From JBBCJR01 sp037190805 (GTDB lineage Bacteria > Pseudomonadota > Alphaproteobacteria > Sphingomonadales > Sphingomonadaceae): a stretch of DNA of 40,764 bases. This document shows positions 16,475-25,145 of this stretch, piece by piece. The notes below the pieces were generated by a model, which worked only from the letters and a program-made list of their open reading frames with translations, searched no databases and was not told where the DNA came from. The position numbers and the translations under genes were made by a program. The stretch is from contig JBBCJR010000034.1 of NCBI GenBank assembly GCA_037190805.1, forward strand, positions 1 to 40,764, in the 5' to 3' direction. Numbering within the stretch: the stretch's first letter is position 1; each line of letters begins with the position of its first letter.

Positions 16475-17767
16475 TTACAGGATGATGGTGGCCCGCAAGC
16501 CGCCGCCACGGCGATTTTCCAGCTGAATCGAGCCGCCGAGTCTGGAGATCGACCGGCGGACGATCGCGAGGCCCAGACCGGCGCCGCCGGTATCGCGGTT
16601 GCGCGACCCCTCAACGCGTCGAAAGGGCTCGAACACCGCGTTCAACTGATCCGATGGGATGCCCGGCCCGCGATCCTCGACGACGAGGCGGACATTGTCA
16701 CCCTCGCGGCACAAGCGAACATGCGCCTCCCCGGCGTGAGACAGCGCGTTCTGAACAAGATTGGCGATCGCGCGCTGGAGCTTGAGGGGTCTGGTCACCA
16801 GTTCGAGGCTGGCTGGTCCGTCATAGTGGGCCTTCCCGCCGACATCCTGCGCATCGTGAACGATGGTGATCACGAGTGACGCAAGATCGACCAGACGCTC
16901 CTCTTCGGGATCTCCGCCGCGCAGGAAATCGAGCAGCGACCGTATGAACGACTCCATCTCGTCTAGGTCATGTCCGATGGCGGCGCGGTTTTTCGGATCG
17001 CGGAGCACTGCCGCGCGCAAGCGCAGGCGCGCGATCGGCGTGCGCAGATCATGCGACACCGCGGCAAGCGCCTGAATGCGTTCGTTGACCTGATCGGCCA
17101 GCCGCGCCTGCATCGCGTTGAACGCAGCGGCCACATGGCGCACCTCGCGGGGCCCTTCGACAGCCACCGGTGTCGCCTCTTCCCAACTTGCCCCATCGGC
17201 TGCGTCCGCCAAGGCGCGCAGCGGCCGCCCCATCAACCTGGCAAGGATCAGCGCCAAGAGCCCCACGCAGATCACGAGCATCATCAACATGCCGATATGG
17301 CCGTGCAGCGGTTTCAACAGATCAAGATAGCCGGCCGCGCGAAAGACGACCCAAGACCCGTCCGAAAGCTGCCAAGCGCCGGTGAGCGACTGCCGATTGG
17401 CGCTCAGCCGGACCTCTCTCCCGACAAGATCCGGCTGAGCCCCACGAAGCCGGTCGCCGATTTTTGCCAGCCCGGCATTCCAGGAGCCGGCGAGCACGGG
17501 AGCGTCGGCCTGCCAGTCCATGGCCAGGGGCTGCTGCCACAAGCGTCGGGCGATGCCGGCCCGTGCGGTGACGGGCGTTTCAATCAGCAGCCGATCCGCG
17601 ATGATGATCTGCTGAGCCAGCTGGCTCGCCCGCTCCCGCGCGATCAGGCCGCTCTCGATACGCCGGAACAGGAGTTCGCTGCCCACGAACTCCAGCAACA
17701 GCGCACTGAACAGCAAAAGCGCGATCTGTCCGCCCAGCCGGTCGGGCCAGAACCGAAAGCGCCTCAA
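16475..17767 (-). CDS. sensor histidine kinase
   Basis: 430-residue inner-membrane sensor kinase. A transmembrane helix at about 13-33 and another at about 155-178 bracket a periplasmic sensor region of about 120 residues; HAMP follows at about 180-230. The phosphoacceptor is H239 in AVSHDLRTPIARLRL. The ATPase boxes are AIANLVQNALSHAG (N), VVEDRGPGIPSD (G1) and GGAGLGLAIVRRS (G2). Its start overlaps the response regulator stop by ATGA. The pair is divergent from a siderophore receptor gene, like PfeRS- and PirRS-type systems that sense ferric siderophore uptake, so control of the receptors is likely (inference from position). Confidence 0.93.
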   Translation of the reverse strand: MRRFRFWPDRLGGQIALLLFSALLLEFVGSELLFRRIESGLIARERASQLAQQIIIADRLLIETPVTARAGIARRLWQQPLAMDWQADAPVLAGSWNAGLAKIGDRLRGAQPDLVGREVRLSANRQSLTGAWQLSDGSWVVFRAAGYLDLLKPLHGHIGMLMMLVICVGLLALILARLMGRPLRALADAADGASWEEATPVAVEGPREVRHVAAAFNAMQARLADQVNERIQALAAVSHDLRTPIARLRLRAAVLRDPKNRAAIGHDLDEMESFIRSLLDFLRGGDPEEERLVDLASLVITIVHDAQDVGGKAHYDGPASLELVTRPLKLQRAIANLVQNALSHAGEAHVRLCREGDNVRLVVEDRGPGIPSDQLNAVFEPFRRVEGSRNRDTGGAGLGLAIVRRSISRLGGSIQLENRRGGGLRATIIL

Positions 17768-18540
17768 GACCGCACGACCTCTGCCGCGAACATGTAGCCG
17801 AAGCCGCGCACCGTCTTGATCAGATTCGGAGTCCGCCCCCCATCCAACTTTCCGCGCAAGCGGCTGATCAGAACGTCAATGCTGCGATCAGACGAGCCGG
17901 CCAGGCGGAAGCGCGACAGTTCCAGCAGCCGATCGCGGGCGACGATCTGCTGAGGATGATCAATGAGATTGGCGAGCAGCTCATATTCGGCGGCTGAAAG
18001 TGTCACTGCGGCCCCGGACGGCGCAAACAGCTCGCGGCGGCGCAAGTCCATCGTCCATCCGGCAAAGCGGGCGAGCTTTGCCTTCTCCTTGCGGCCGCCG
18101 CCCGACAGGGGCGGCCGCCTCAGCACCGCCCGGACACGGGCCAGCAGCTCACTGGGACCGAAAGGCTTGGCTATATAATCGTCCGCGCCCAGTTCCAGAC
18201 CGGCCACCTGATCTGCTTCCTCACCGCGCGCACTGATCATGATGATGGGGATATCGCCCCATCCACCGTCGCGAATCTCCCGGCAAATCTCGAAGCCGCT
18301 CACCCCAGGCAGCATCACGTCCAGCAGGATCAGGTTGACTGCCCTGCTTTCCAGCTCGTCCACCATCTCTCCGTAATCGGCGGCAGTGGCCACCAGAAAA
18401 CCACTGCGCCGCAGAAGGTTCGATAGCAGGACCCGTATCCCCGGATCGTCGTCGACGATCAGGATCATGGACCCCGCATCCAAAGCCCCATTTTTATTGC
18501 TTGTTTGTTGTTCATTCATTTCAAATGGTTTCTCGATCAT
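17764..18540 (-). CDS. OmpR-family response regulator
   Basis: About 258 residues, with a receiver domain and a winged-helix DNA-binding domain. The receiver shows the acidic pocket VDDD (29-32), phosphoacceptor D74 in LILLDVMLPG, and the conserved lysine in DDYIAKPFGPSELL. The C-terminal domain shows LSAAEYELLANLIDHPQQIVAR, SSDRSIDVLISRLRGKL in parts and TVRGFGYMFA. The start is uncertain: ATG at 18540 or 18519 adds an unusual leader, whereas ATG 18468 just before ILIVDDD would give a standard-length protein of 234 residues. It overlaps the kinase gene and is divergent from the receptor at 18632; the receptor promoter and its Fur-like box are in the gap. Confidence 0.92.
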   Translation of the reverse strand: MIEKPFEMNEQQTSNKNGALDAGSMILIVDDDPGIRVLLSNLLRRSGFLVATAADYGEMVDELESRAVNLILLDVMLPGVSGFEICREIRDGGWGDIPIIMISARGEEADQVAGLELGADDYIAKPFGPSELLARVRAVLRRPPLSGGGRKEKAKLARFAGWTMDLRRRELFAPSGAAVTLSAAEYELLANLIDHPQQIVARDRLLELSRFRLAGSSDRSIDVLISRLRGKLDGGRTPNLIKTVRGFGYMFAAEVVRS

Positions 18541-18592
18541 TTTCAATAACTTGGCGATTGACAGTCTGCGCCTCTCGTCGCCATGCGCTATT

Positions 18593-18611
18593 GAAACTGG
18601 TTATCATTATT
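18593..18611 (+). promoter_or_regulatory. Fur-box-like site before siderophore receptor 1
   Basis: A 19-bp stretch (GAAACTGGTTATCATTATT) matches 14 of 19 positions of the classical Fur consensus, best in the right half. It lies 21 bp before the receptor start and about 53 bp from the response regulator start, so ferric-uptake repressor could act on both genes. Confidence 0.5.
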
Positions 18612-18631
18612 ACGTGAAGGGGCTTTTGATA

Positions 18632-20914
18632 ATGCATGAAATCAACCGGGTTTCACAGTCTGAAACCGGAATGGGCGGCAACAAGATTCGCTCCGGCACC
18701 TTTCTGGCGCTGAGCTGCGTGGGGCTGATGGCTTCACCCGCCCTGGCGCAAGACATAGCTTCTGGCGAGTCCGGCTCCACCCGCCTCGGCGGCGTGACCG
18801 TCACGGACACGACGATCGACGACAGCTATAACCGGACGGAATCCGCCTCGGTCAAGTTCACCCAGCCTCTGCTCGATACCCCGCGCAGCGTGACCGTGAT
18901 CCCGCGCGAAGTGATCGAGGATCGCGGCTTCACGACCCTGACGGAAGTTCTGCGGTCGACGCCCGGCGTCACGCTTGGCGCGGGCGAAGGCGGCACGCCC
19001 CTTGGCGACCGGCCCTTCATCCGCGGCTACGAAGCCTCGACCGACATGCAGGTCAATGGCATCCGCAACGTCGGCCGCGTCACCTATGAGGTGTTCAACC
19101 TGGAATCGGCCGAGGTGGTCTATGGCCCGGCGGGCGCGATCACCGGCCGCGGCTCGACCGGCGGCTCGATCAACCTCGTGCTGAAGCAACCGCGCGCCGA
19201 CACGTTCTTCTCCATGGGCCTGACCGGCGGCACCGACGAAACCAAGCGCATGGTCGTCGACGCCAATCAGCAGATCGGCAACGACGTCGCCATCCGCGTC
19301 AGCGGCATGTTCCACGACGCCGATGTCGCCGGCCGCGATGAAGTGTGGTCGCGCCGTTACGGCTTCATGCCATCCATCACGTTCGGCCTCGATCAGCCGC
19401 TGCGTGTTACGGCTGCCTACAGCTATCTGAAGACGGACGGCATCGGGGATCAGGGCCTGCCCTTCTCGGGATCGGGCACGCGCTCGCCGGTCGTTTCCGA
19501 CCGCAGTCTCTATTACGGTATCCCGTCTCGCGATTTCGCGACGACGACCAGCCAGTTCGTATCGGGCCTGATCGAATATGACCTGAACGACCGCATCACG
19601 CTCAGGAACTCGACCCGCTACAGCCGGGCGACCAACGAGGCCGTGTTCAGCCGCCCGAGCTTCGCCACCAACACGACCCCGAATGCCGGACAGCTGGCCA
19701 TCGGCTGCGTCCCCGGCGCACCCGCCGGCAGTGTCGCGGCAGACGATCCCCGGCGCTGCGTCAATGTCGACTTCCGCTCGCATAACCGCCTGATGACGGG
19801 CTTCATCAACCAGCTCGACCTGCGTGGCCAAGTCGAGACCGGATCGATCACCCACAACTTCATCGCTGGCGTCGAGTACAGCAAGGAAGAAATCCAGACC
19901 CGTCCGGTCCTTCAGCAGTCCGCCACCGGCGTGACCCCGTTGCCGCCGACCACCACGCCAGTGCTGTTCGGCGACCCCAACCCCAACGCCCCCCATCGTT
20001 TGCTGGTAAGGCAGGTGCCCACCGGCCCGCTTGCCAAGACAACGATGAAGACCAAAGCGGCGTTCATTTCGAACAGCATCACCATCGCGCCGCAGCTGAT
20101 CGTCGATCTTGGCGTGCGCTATGACGAGTTCCGCCCTGGCAATGCCAACCGCAGCGCCAAATACGAGTTTTTCAACTACGCAGCGGGCGTCATCTACAAG
20201 CCGGTTCAGAACGGCAGCATCTATCTGAACTTCGCCACCTCGTCGAACCCGCCGGGTGAATGCGATGCCCTGGCCGGCGGCGCGGAAGGCGTCGGCGCCT
20301 GCACCCTGACCGACGGCAATATCGATGGCGATCCCGAGCGCGCCAAGAGCTGGGAGTTGGGGACCAAGTGGGACCTGTTCGGCGGCTCCCTGTCGCTGAC
20401 GGCCGCCCTGTTCCAGACCAGGAAGGACAATGCCCGCGCCACGGACCCCGACAGCGGCGGCATCCTGAACATCGGCAGCAACCGCGTGCGCGGCCTGCAG
20501 CTGGGCGCGTCGGGCAACATCACGCCTGAGTGGGGAATCTTCGCCGGTTACACCTATCTTCAGACCAAGATCATCGACGATGGTGCCGGCAACAGCGACG
20601 GCAATCCCTTCCGCTTCCAGGCGCCGCATACCGGCAACCTGTGGACGACCTATCAGGTGACCTCGCAGCTGGATATCGGGTTGGGGGTCAACTACGTCGA
20701 CCGGCGTTATGTCGACTCGGACAAGACCAACTATATGCCCAGCTACTGGCGCTTCGACGCCTCGGCAGGCTTCGATGTCAGCGAGAATGTCGCGCTGCGA
20801 CTGAACGTCCTCAACATCGCCAACAAGACCTATTTTGATGCATCGCATGTCGGTGTGTTCGCTGTCACCGCACCGGGCCGCTCGGCTCTGCTGACCGCAA
20901 ACATCCGCTTCTAA
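18632..20914 (+). CDS. TonB-dependent siderophore receptor, Fiu/PiuA-like (copy 1)
   Basis: 760-residue outer-membrane receptor of the catecholate siderophore group (Fiu, PiuA). The signal peptide region is FLALSCVGLMASPALAQ; the N-terminal signature is RLGGVTVTDTTIDDSY, then TQPLLDTPRSVTVIPREVIE, VLRSTPGVTLGAGEGG and RPFIRGYEAS. The barrel ends with LLTANIRF. ATG 18632 is taken because longer reading would enter the response regulator gene on the other strand; ATG at residue 14 is a possible alternative. A Fur-like box precedes it and a strong terminator follows at 20936-20968. The receptor at 21099 is a paralogue. With TonB and PiuC downstream it brings ferric siderophore into the periplasm. 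Confidence 0.94.
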   Translation: MHEINRVSQSETGMGGNKIRSGTFLALSCVGLMASPALAQDIASGESGSTRLGGVTVTDTTIDDSYNRTESASVKFTQPLLDTPRSVTVIPREVIEDRGFTTLTEVLRSTPGVTLGAGEGGTPLGDRPFIRGYEASTDMQVNGIRNVGRVTYEVFNLESAEVVYGPAGAITGRGSTGGSINLVLKQPRADTFFSMGLTGGTDETKRMVVDANQQIGNDVAIRVSGMFHDADVAGRDEVWSRRYGFMPSITFGLDQPLRVTAAYSYLKTDGIGDQGLPFSGSGTRSPVVSDRSLYYGIPSRDFATTTSQFVSGLIEYDLNDRITLRNSTRYSRATNEAVFSRPSFATNTTPNAGQLAIGCVPGAPAGSVAADDPRRCVNVDFRSHNRLMTGFINQLDLRGQVETGSITHNFIAGVEYSKEEIQTRPVLQQSATGVTPLPPTTTPVLFGDPNPNAPHRLLVRQVPTGPLAKTTMKTKAAFISNSITIAPQLIVDLGVRYDEFRPGNANRSAKYEFFNYAAGVIYKPVQNGSIYLNFATSSNPPGECDALAGGAEGVGACTLTDGNIDGDPERAKSWELGTKWDLFGGSLSLTAALFQTRKDNARATDPDSGGILNIGSNRVRGLQLGASGNITPEWGIFAGYTYLQTKIIDDGAGNSDGNPFRFQAPHTGNLWTTYQVTSQLDIGLGVNYVDRRYVDSDKTNYMPSYWRFDASAGFDVSENVALRLNVLNIANKTYFDASHVGVFAVTAPGRSALLTANIRF

Positions 20915-20935
20915 CTCTTTCTCCACTGCCTTTCC

Positions 20936-20968
20936 GGGCCCGCGGGTTGATCTCGCGGGCCCTTTTTT
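20936..20968 (+). terminator. rho-independent terminator
   Basis: Stem GGGCCCGCG / CGCGGGCCC (9 bp), 9-nt loop, then TTTTTT, 22 bp after the stop of receptor copy 1. It separates the two receptor transcripts, so each needs its own promoter. Confidence 0.88.
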
Positions 20969-21038
20969 GTTGCCCAAAAACCACAGCACGGACATGCTTC
21001 GATAGAAAGTAGCAATGAATTAGAAATGAATCTTGCCA

Positions 21039-21055
21039 CAAACGAGAATCGTTTG
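21039..21055. promoter_or_regulatory. inverted repeat, second Fur-like site of receptor 2
   Basis: Perfect 7-bp arms CAAACGA and TCGTTTG around GAA. Its centre (CGAGAATCGTTTGCA) also matches 11 of 14 positions of the alphaproteobacterial Fur pattern TGAGAAT-N-ATTCTCA. It is 44 bp upstream of the receptor start and close to the site at 21069. Confidence 0.45.
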
Positions 21056-21068
21056 CATTAGCCCCTCA

Positions 21069-21087
21069 GTTGAAACGGATTCTCAAT
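21069..21087 (+). promoter_or_regulatory. Fur box before siderophore receptor 2
   Basis: GTTGAAACGGATTCTCAAT matches 14 of the 18 fixed positions of ATTGAGAAT-N-ATTCTCAAT, the right half perfectly. It ends 11 bp before the receptor ATG, where a bound repressor would block initiation. Confidence 0.6.
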
Positions 21088-21098
21088 AAGAGGGGCCC

Positions 21099-23435
21099 AT
21101 GCATCGGTCACGTCCACATTCTGCCGCGAAATCCACCTATCTTGCCCTGAGCTGCGTCGGCCTGCTCGCTTCGCCAGCCATGGCGCAAAACGGCGCCGCC
21201 TCCCAACAGGGCACCGCGCGGCTCGGCGGGGTGACGGTCACGGACACCACACTCGACGAGGATTACCGGGTCGAAAAGGCCGACTCGCCCAAATATACGG
21301 CGCCGCTGCTCAACACCCCCAAGACCGTCATCGTCGTGCCGTCGCAGGTCATCCAAGAAAGTGGCTCGACCACCTTCGTCGAGGCATTGCGCACCGTGCC
21401 CGGCATCACCTTCGGCGCCGGCGAGGGCGGCAACCCGCAGGGCGACCGCCCCTTCATCCGGGGCTTCGACGCCCAGGGCAGCACCTATCTCGACGGCATC
21501 CGCAGCGTCGGCGGCCAGTCGCGCGAAATCTTCGCCATCGAGCAGATCGAGGTGGTGAAGGGCGGTGATTCCACCATGGGCGGACGCGGCAGCGCCGGCG
21601 GCAGCCTCAACCTCGTCAGCAAGATGCCGCATCTGGGGACCGACGCCCGCGCCGACCTCAGCTACGGCACCGATGACTACAAGCGCGCGACCGTCGACGC
21701 CAACTATCAACTCGGCGACATGGCCGCCGTGCGCCTCAACGCCATGTGGCATGACGCGGACGTCGCCGGCCGCGATGTCGTCACCTATAATCGCTGGGGC
21801 CTCTCGCCGTCCTTCGCGCTCGGCCTCGACACCCCGACCCGCGCCTATCTCAACTATTACCACATGCAGAGCGACGACATCCCCGATCCGGGCATGCCGT
21901 TCGAACGGCAGGGCAACGCCAATCAGGTGAAGACGGCCGACCAGCTCAAGATCGGCCCGGCCGAGGTCATCAATGGCCGCAAGATCAAGCGGTCGACCTT
22001 CTATGGCCTTGCCGAACGCGATTTCCGCAAGACCAATATCGACGAAGCGCTATTTCGTTTCGAACATGAGTTGAGCGATACGCTCCGTATCCGCAACACG
22101 GCCAAATACGCCAATGTGAAGCAGTCCTATATCGTCTCCCAGCCTGATGACAGCCAGGGAAACGTGCAGAACGGCAAGCTCTGGCGGCGGGTGAACACGC
22201 GCCATAGCAGCGTGGATTCGATGGTCGATCAGCTCGACCTGTCGGGCAGCTTCGAGACGGGTACGATCGGCCACAGCTTCTCCGTGGGCTTCGAAGGAAG
22301 CTGGGAGCAGTCGAAGCGCGGCAATTACAGCGTCAACACCTCGCCGCGCTGCGCGAACAGCGGCGCGGGCGCGACCGGGAACAGCGAGGTGGGCGCAGCA
22401 TCGAACTATAACTGCACCGACCTGTTCAATCCCGATCCCTATGATCCGTGGGTGAACTATGCCGCCGACGGCGTGACGCCGGCGCCGATCGCCAAATCCG
22501 CGATCACGGCCATTACCCAGGCGACCACCTATGCGCTCTATGCCGCCGATACCGTCACCATCACCGACGCGCTGCTGCTGAACCTCGGCCTGCGCTACGA
22601 CTGGTACAAGACGTCCAACCGGCCGGTCCCTACCACCACTGCCAACCCCATCCTGACGCTCAAGGACAATTTCCTGAACTATCAGGCGGGCCTGGTGTTC
22701 AAGCCGGCCGCGAACAGCAGCTTCTATATCTCCTATGCCAAGTCGACGACGCCTGCGGGCAGCATGGTCGGCGAAGGTTCGGAGGGCAACGGGATCGCGC
22801 TGGCAACACTGAACGACCTCAAGGCCGAAGAAACCAAGTCCTATGAAATCGGCACGAAATGGGCGTTCTTCGACGATGCCCTGGGGCTGAATCTCGCTCT
22901 GTTCCGCACCGAGACCACCAACGCCCGCACGACCGGCGCGACGGGCCTGCTGGAATATGTCGGCGAACGCCGCATCGACGGCGTCGAGGTCGGCTTCAAC
23001 GGCAAGCCCCTGCCGTTCTGGAACATCTTCGGCGGCTACACCTATATGGACTCGAAAATCCGCAATCCGGGCAACGCCGCCAGTGCGGCGGTCAACCTGG
23101 GCAAGCCGTTCCCCAACACGCCCAAGCACAGCTTCACGGCATGGACGACGTTCGACATCGCCGAACGCTTCCAGATCGGCGGCGGCGCCATCTACAACTC
23201 GAAGCAATATGGCAGCTTCGGCACTGTCGCCAACGTCGGAACCGTCGAACGCTCCATCCCTGGCTACTGGCGTTTCGACGCCACGGCGGCGGTCGATGTC
23301 ACCGACAACATCGCCCTCCGGGTCAACGTCCAGAACCTGACCAACAAGCGCTATTACGACCGGACCTACACGACGCACTATGTCGCGCTCGCCCCCGGCC
23401 GCTCCGCGTTCGCGACGCTCAGCTTCAAATATTGA
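21099..23435 (+). CDS. TonB-dependent siderophore receptor, Fiu/PiuA-like (copy 2)
   Basis: 778-residue paralogue of the preceding receptor. The signal peptide region YLALSCVGLLASPAMAQ and the opening RLGGVTVTDTTLDEDYR are nearly the same as in copy 1, then TAPLLNTPKTVIVVPSQVI, GITFGAGEGGNPQGDRPFIRG in parts, and VKGGDSTMGGRGSAGG in the plug. The barrel ends with AFATLSFKY. The extracellular loops differ clearly between copies, notably a cysteine-containing loop around residues 420-450 (SPRCANSGAG, YNCTDLFNPDPYDPW), so the ligands probably differ. The ATG follows AGAGGGGCCC. Two Fur-like sites are immediately upstream. TonB, a PiuC homologue and an oxidase gene follow on the same strand. Confidence 0.94.
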   Translation: MHRSRPHSAAKSTYLALSCVGLLASPAMAQNGAASQQGTARLGGVTVTDTTLDEDYRVEKADSPKYTAPLLNTPKTVIVVPSQVIQESGSTTFVEALRTVPGITFGAGEGGNPQGDRPFIRGFDAQGSTYLDGIRSVGGQSREIFAIEQIEVVKGGDSTMGGRGSAGGSLNLVSKMPHLGTDARADLSYGTDDYKRATVDANYQLGDMAAVRLNAMWHDADVAGRDVVTYNRWGLSPSFALGLDTPTRAYLNYYHMQSDDIPDPGMPFERQGNANQVKTADQLKIGPAEVINGRKIKRSTFYGLAERDFRKTNIDEALFRFEHELSDTLRIRNTAKYANVKQSYIVSQPDDSQGNVQNGKLWRRVNTRHSSVDSMVDQLDLSGSFETGTIGHSFSVGFEGSWEQSKRGNYSVNTSPRCANSGAGATGNSEVGAASNYNCTDLFNPDPYDPWVNYAADGVTPAPIAKSAITAITQATTYALYAADTVTITDALLLNLGLRYDWYKTSNRPVPTTTANPILTLKDNFLNYQAGLVFKPAANSSFYISYAKSTTPAGSMVGEGSEGNGIALATLNDLKAEETKSYEIGTKWAFFDDALGLNLALFRTETTNARTTGATGLLEYVGERRIDGVEVGFNGKPLPFWNIFGGYTYMDSKIRNPGNAASAAVNLGKPFPNTPKHSFTAWTTFDIAERFQIGGGAIYNSKQYGSFGTVANVGTVERSIPGYWRFDATAAVDVTDNIALRVNVQNLTNKRYYDRTYTTHYVALAPGRSAFATLSFKY

Positions 23436-23454
23436 GGCAGAGCGGATGAAGGGC

Positions 23455-23481
23455 AGGCCCGTCCCCAGGAGGGGCGGGCCT
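23455..23481. terminator. GC-rich hairpin after receptor 2
   Basis: Arms AGGCCCGTCCCC and GGGGCGGGCCT pair over 11 bp with one bulged T and a 4-nt loop, 19 bp after the receptor stop. No T run follows, so termination would be partial or factor-dependent. Confidence 0.5.
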
Positions 23482-23556
23482 CGCCATGTCGGGACGCGGT
23501 CCTGGGGTTCAAATTCCGCGGCAATTCGACCTCGACGGAACGAGATATTTTGACTA

Positions 23557-23574
23557 TGCAAATGACTCGCAATA
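23557..23574 (+). promoter_or_regulatory. weak Fur-like site before tonB
   Basis: ATGCAAATGACTCGCAAT has TGC/GCA outer arms and matches about 12 of 18 fixed positions of the alphaproteobacterial Fur consensus. It is 35 bp upstream of the GTG start of tonB. The match is much poorer than the one at 21069. Confidence 0.3.
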
Positions 23575-23609
23575 AGGAGGCGCCGGGGCCTTGATGAGGG
23601 GCGAGTGAA

Positions 23610-24359
23610 GTGACTAGTCGAACCAACATTCTCCGCGCATCCACAGCCGTCGCATCGCCGGCCGCGCCCCAGCGTTCTGCGGAGATCATCTCCTTTTCGG
23701 CGGTACGCGAGCCCTCCCGCTACGGGGAAGGCCGCCGGCCCAATCTGTTCGCGATGGCAGGCGCGCTGGGCGTGGCGGCCCTGTTCCTGTCGTCCCTGCT
23801 GACGATGAATGCGATCAGCGCCCATAAGGACAAATCGGCCCTCAAGGTTATCGCGCTGCTGGCGCAGCCCGAGCCTCCCCCGCCGCCGCCGCCACAGCAG
23901 CAGCCAAAACCGGCGGAGCAGGCGGAGGCCCCCTCGCCGGTCGTGGCACCGATCCCGGTCGTCGTCGCGCTTACGCCGCCGGTGCAGATCGCGACGTCCC
24001 CGACGCCGCCGCCCGTGCTGAGCGTGCCGGGACCGCCCTCACCCGCGCCAGCCGTACCCTCGCCGGCCGTGGAAAGCGCGGGCGACCTGTCGTCCACCAT
24101 GATCTCGGCGACCCCGCCCCGCTACCCGCATGAATCGCGGCGCCGGCGAGAGCAGGGCACGGTCGTTCTGGCGGTCTTGCTGGGGATCGATGGCCGCGTT
24201 GCCGATGTGTCGGTCTCTCAAAGCAGCGGCTTCGAACGCCTGGATCACGCTGCCCTGACTGCGGTTCGGCGTTGGCGCTGGTCCCCGACACACCGTAACG
24301 GCACGCCGGTCATGGTCAGGGGCCTGGTCGAGATTCCGTTCGTCTTGCGGGACAGATGA
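23610..24359 (+). CDS. TonB-family energy transducer
   Basis: 249-residue TonB protein, which couples the inner-membrane ExbBD proton channel to outer-membrane receptors. One membrane segment lies at about 50-70 (LFAMAGALGVAALFLSSLL). A long proline-rich periplasmic linker follows (PEPPPPPPPQQQPKPAEQAE, then repeated TPPP/PSPAP), and the C-terminal TonB domain at about 165-249 contains PPRYPHESRRRREQGTVVL in parts, GRVADVSVSQSSGFERLD and a final PFVLRDR. The start is GTG 23610, since an upstream ATG closes at once. The N-terminal cytoplasmic part of about 45 residues is longer than in E. coli TonB. No exbB or exbD is in the window. Placement between receptor and PiuC genes suggests it serves these two receptors. 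Confidence 0.9.
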   Translation: MTSRTNILRASTAVASPAAPQRSAEIISFSAVREPSRYGEGRRPNLFAMAGALGVAALFLSSLLTMNAISAHKDKSALKVIALLAQPEPPPPPPPQQQPKPAEQAEAPSPVVAPIPVVVALTPPVQIATSPTPPPVLSVPGPPSPAPAVPSPAVESAGDLSSTMISATPPRYPHESRRRREQGTVVLAVLLGIDGRVADVSVSQSSGFERLDHAALTAVRRWRWSPTHRNGTPVMVRGLVEIPFVLRDR

Positions 24360-24464
24360 TATAATTGCGAATCCGATGGCAAGCGATCGTCACATAGGCG
24401 CGGGATATCGGAACGCTGCAGGATCTTGTGGGCGGTGCCTCCGCATGACCGGACGGCCGCGGCC

Positions 24465-25145
24465 ATGATGCTCGTGATTCCGAAGCTGCTGTCCGACGCT
24501 GATCTGCTCACCTGTCGTCAGACCATTGACCAGGTGTCCTGGCAGGACGGTCGCGTGACGGCCGGCCATCAGGCCGTTCACGTCAAGAGCAACCTCCAGC
24601 TGCCGCTCGACAGCCCCGTGGCGCGGCAACTCGGCGAGCTCATTCTGGAGCGGCTCGGTCAATGCCCGCTGTTCATCGCCGCCGCGCTGCCGTTGCGCGT
24701 GCTTCCGCCGCGCTTCAACCGCTACGAAGGTGGCGGTGCCTACGGCAACCATATCGATAATGCCCTGTTCCGCGTACCCGGTGCGGGCAACTATGTTCGC
24801 AGCGACATCTCCTGCACGCTGTTCCTCAATGACCCCGAGGATTATGAAGGGGGCGAGCTGGTGATCGAGGACAGCTATGGCGACCATCGGGTCAAACTGC
24901 CTGCGGGAGACATGGTCATCTATCCCGGGACGAGCCATCATCGTGTAACCCCGGTCACGCAGGGCGCGCGCATCGCGTCCTTCTTCTGGACGCAAAGCCT
25001 CGTTCCCTCCGAAATTCAGCGCAGAACGTTGTTCGAGCTGGACACCGCGATCCAGCAACTGACCGCCGATCACCCCGATCATGGGTCGATCGCCCAGCTG
25101 ACCGGTGTCTATCACAATCTGTTGCGGCAATGGTCCGTCACATGA
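24465..25145 (+). CDS. PKHD-type Fe(II)/2-oxoglutarate dioxygenase, PiuC/YbiX
   Basis: 226-residue member of the PiuC/YbiX hydroxylase family, found next to Fiu/PiuA siderophore receptors in enterobacteria and pseudomonads. Iron ligands are H96 and D98 in NHIDNA and H159 in SHHRVTPV; R169 in GARIAS binds 2-oxoglutarate. The family opening (MMLVIPKLLS, then WQDGRVTAGHQA) fixes the start at ATG 24465 or 24468; extension to TTG 24426 is unlikely. It is followed by an oxidase gene with ATGA overlap. The substrate is not established for the family; a hydroxylation that helps release iron from a siderophore has been suggested. Confidence 0.93.
   Translation: MMLVIPKLLSDADLLTCRQTIDQVSWQDGRVTAGHQAVHVKSNLQLPLDSPVARQLGELILERLGQCPLFIAAALPLRVLPPRFNRYEGGGAYGNHIDNALFRVPGAGNYVRSDISCTLFLNDPEDYEGGELVIEDSYGDHRVKLPAGDMVIYPGTSHHRVTPVTQGARIASFFWTQSLVPSEIQRRTLFELDTAIQQLTADHPDHGSIAQLTGVYHNLLRQWSVT

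Noticed and set aside
18734..20995. 753-codon open frame antisense to siderophore receptor 1
   Set aside because: It mirrors the receptor codons; its composition (Arg/Val/Asp-rich, no domain) is that of a shadow frame in high-GC DNA.
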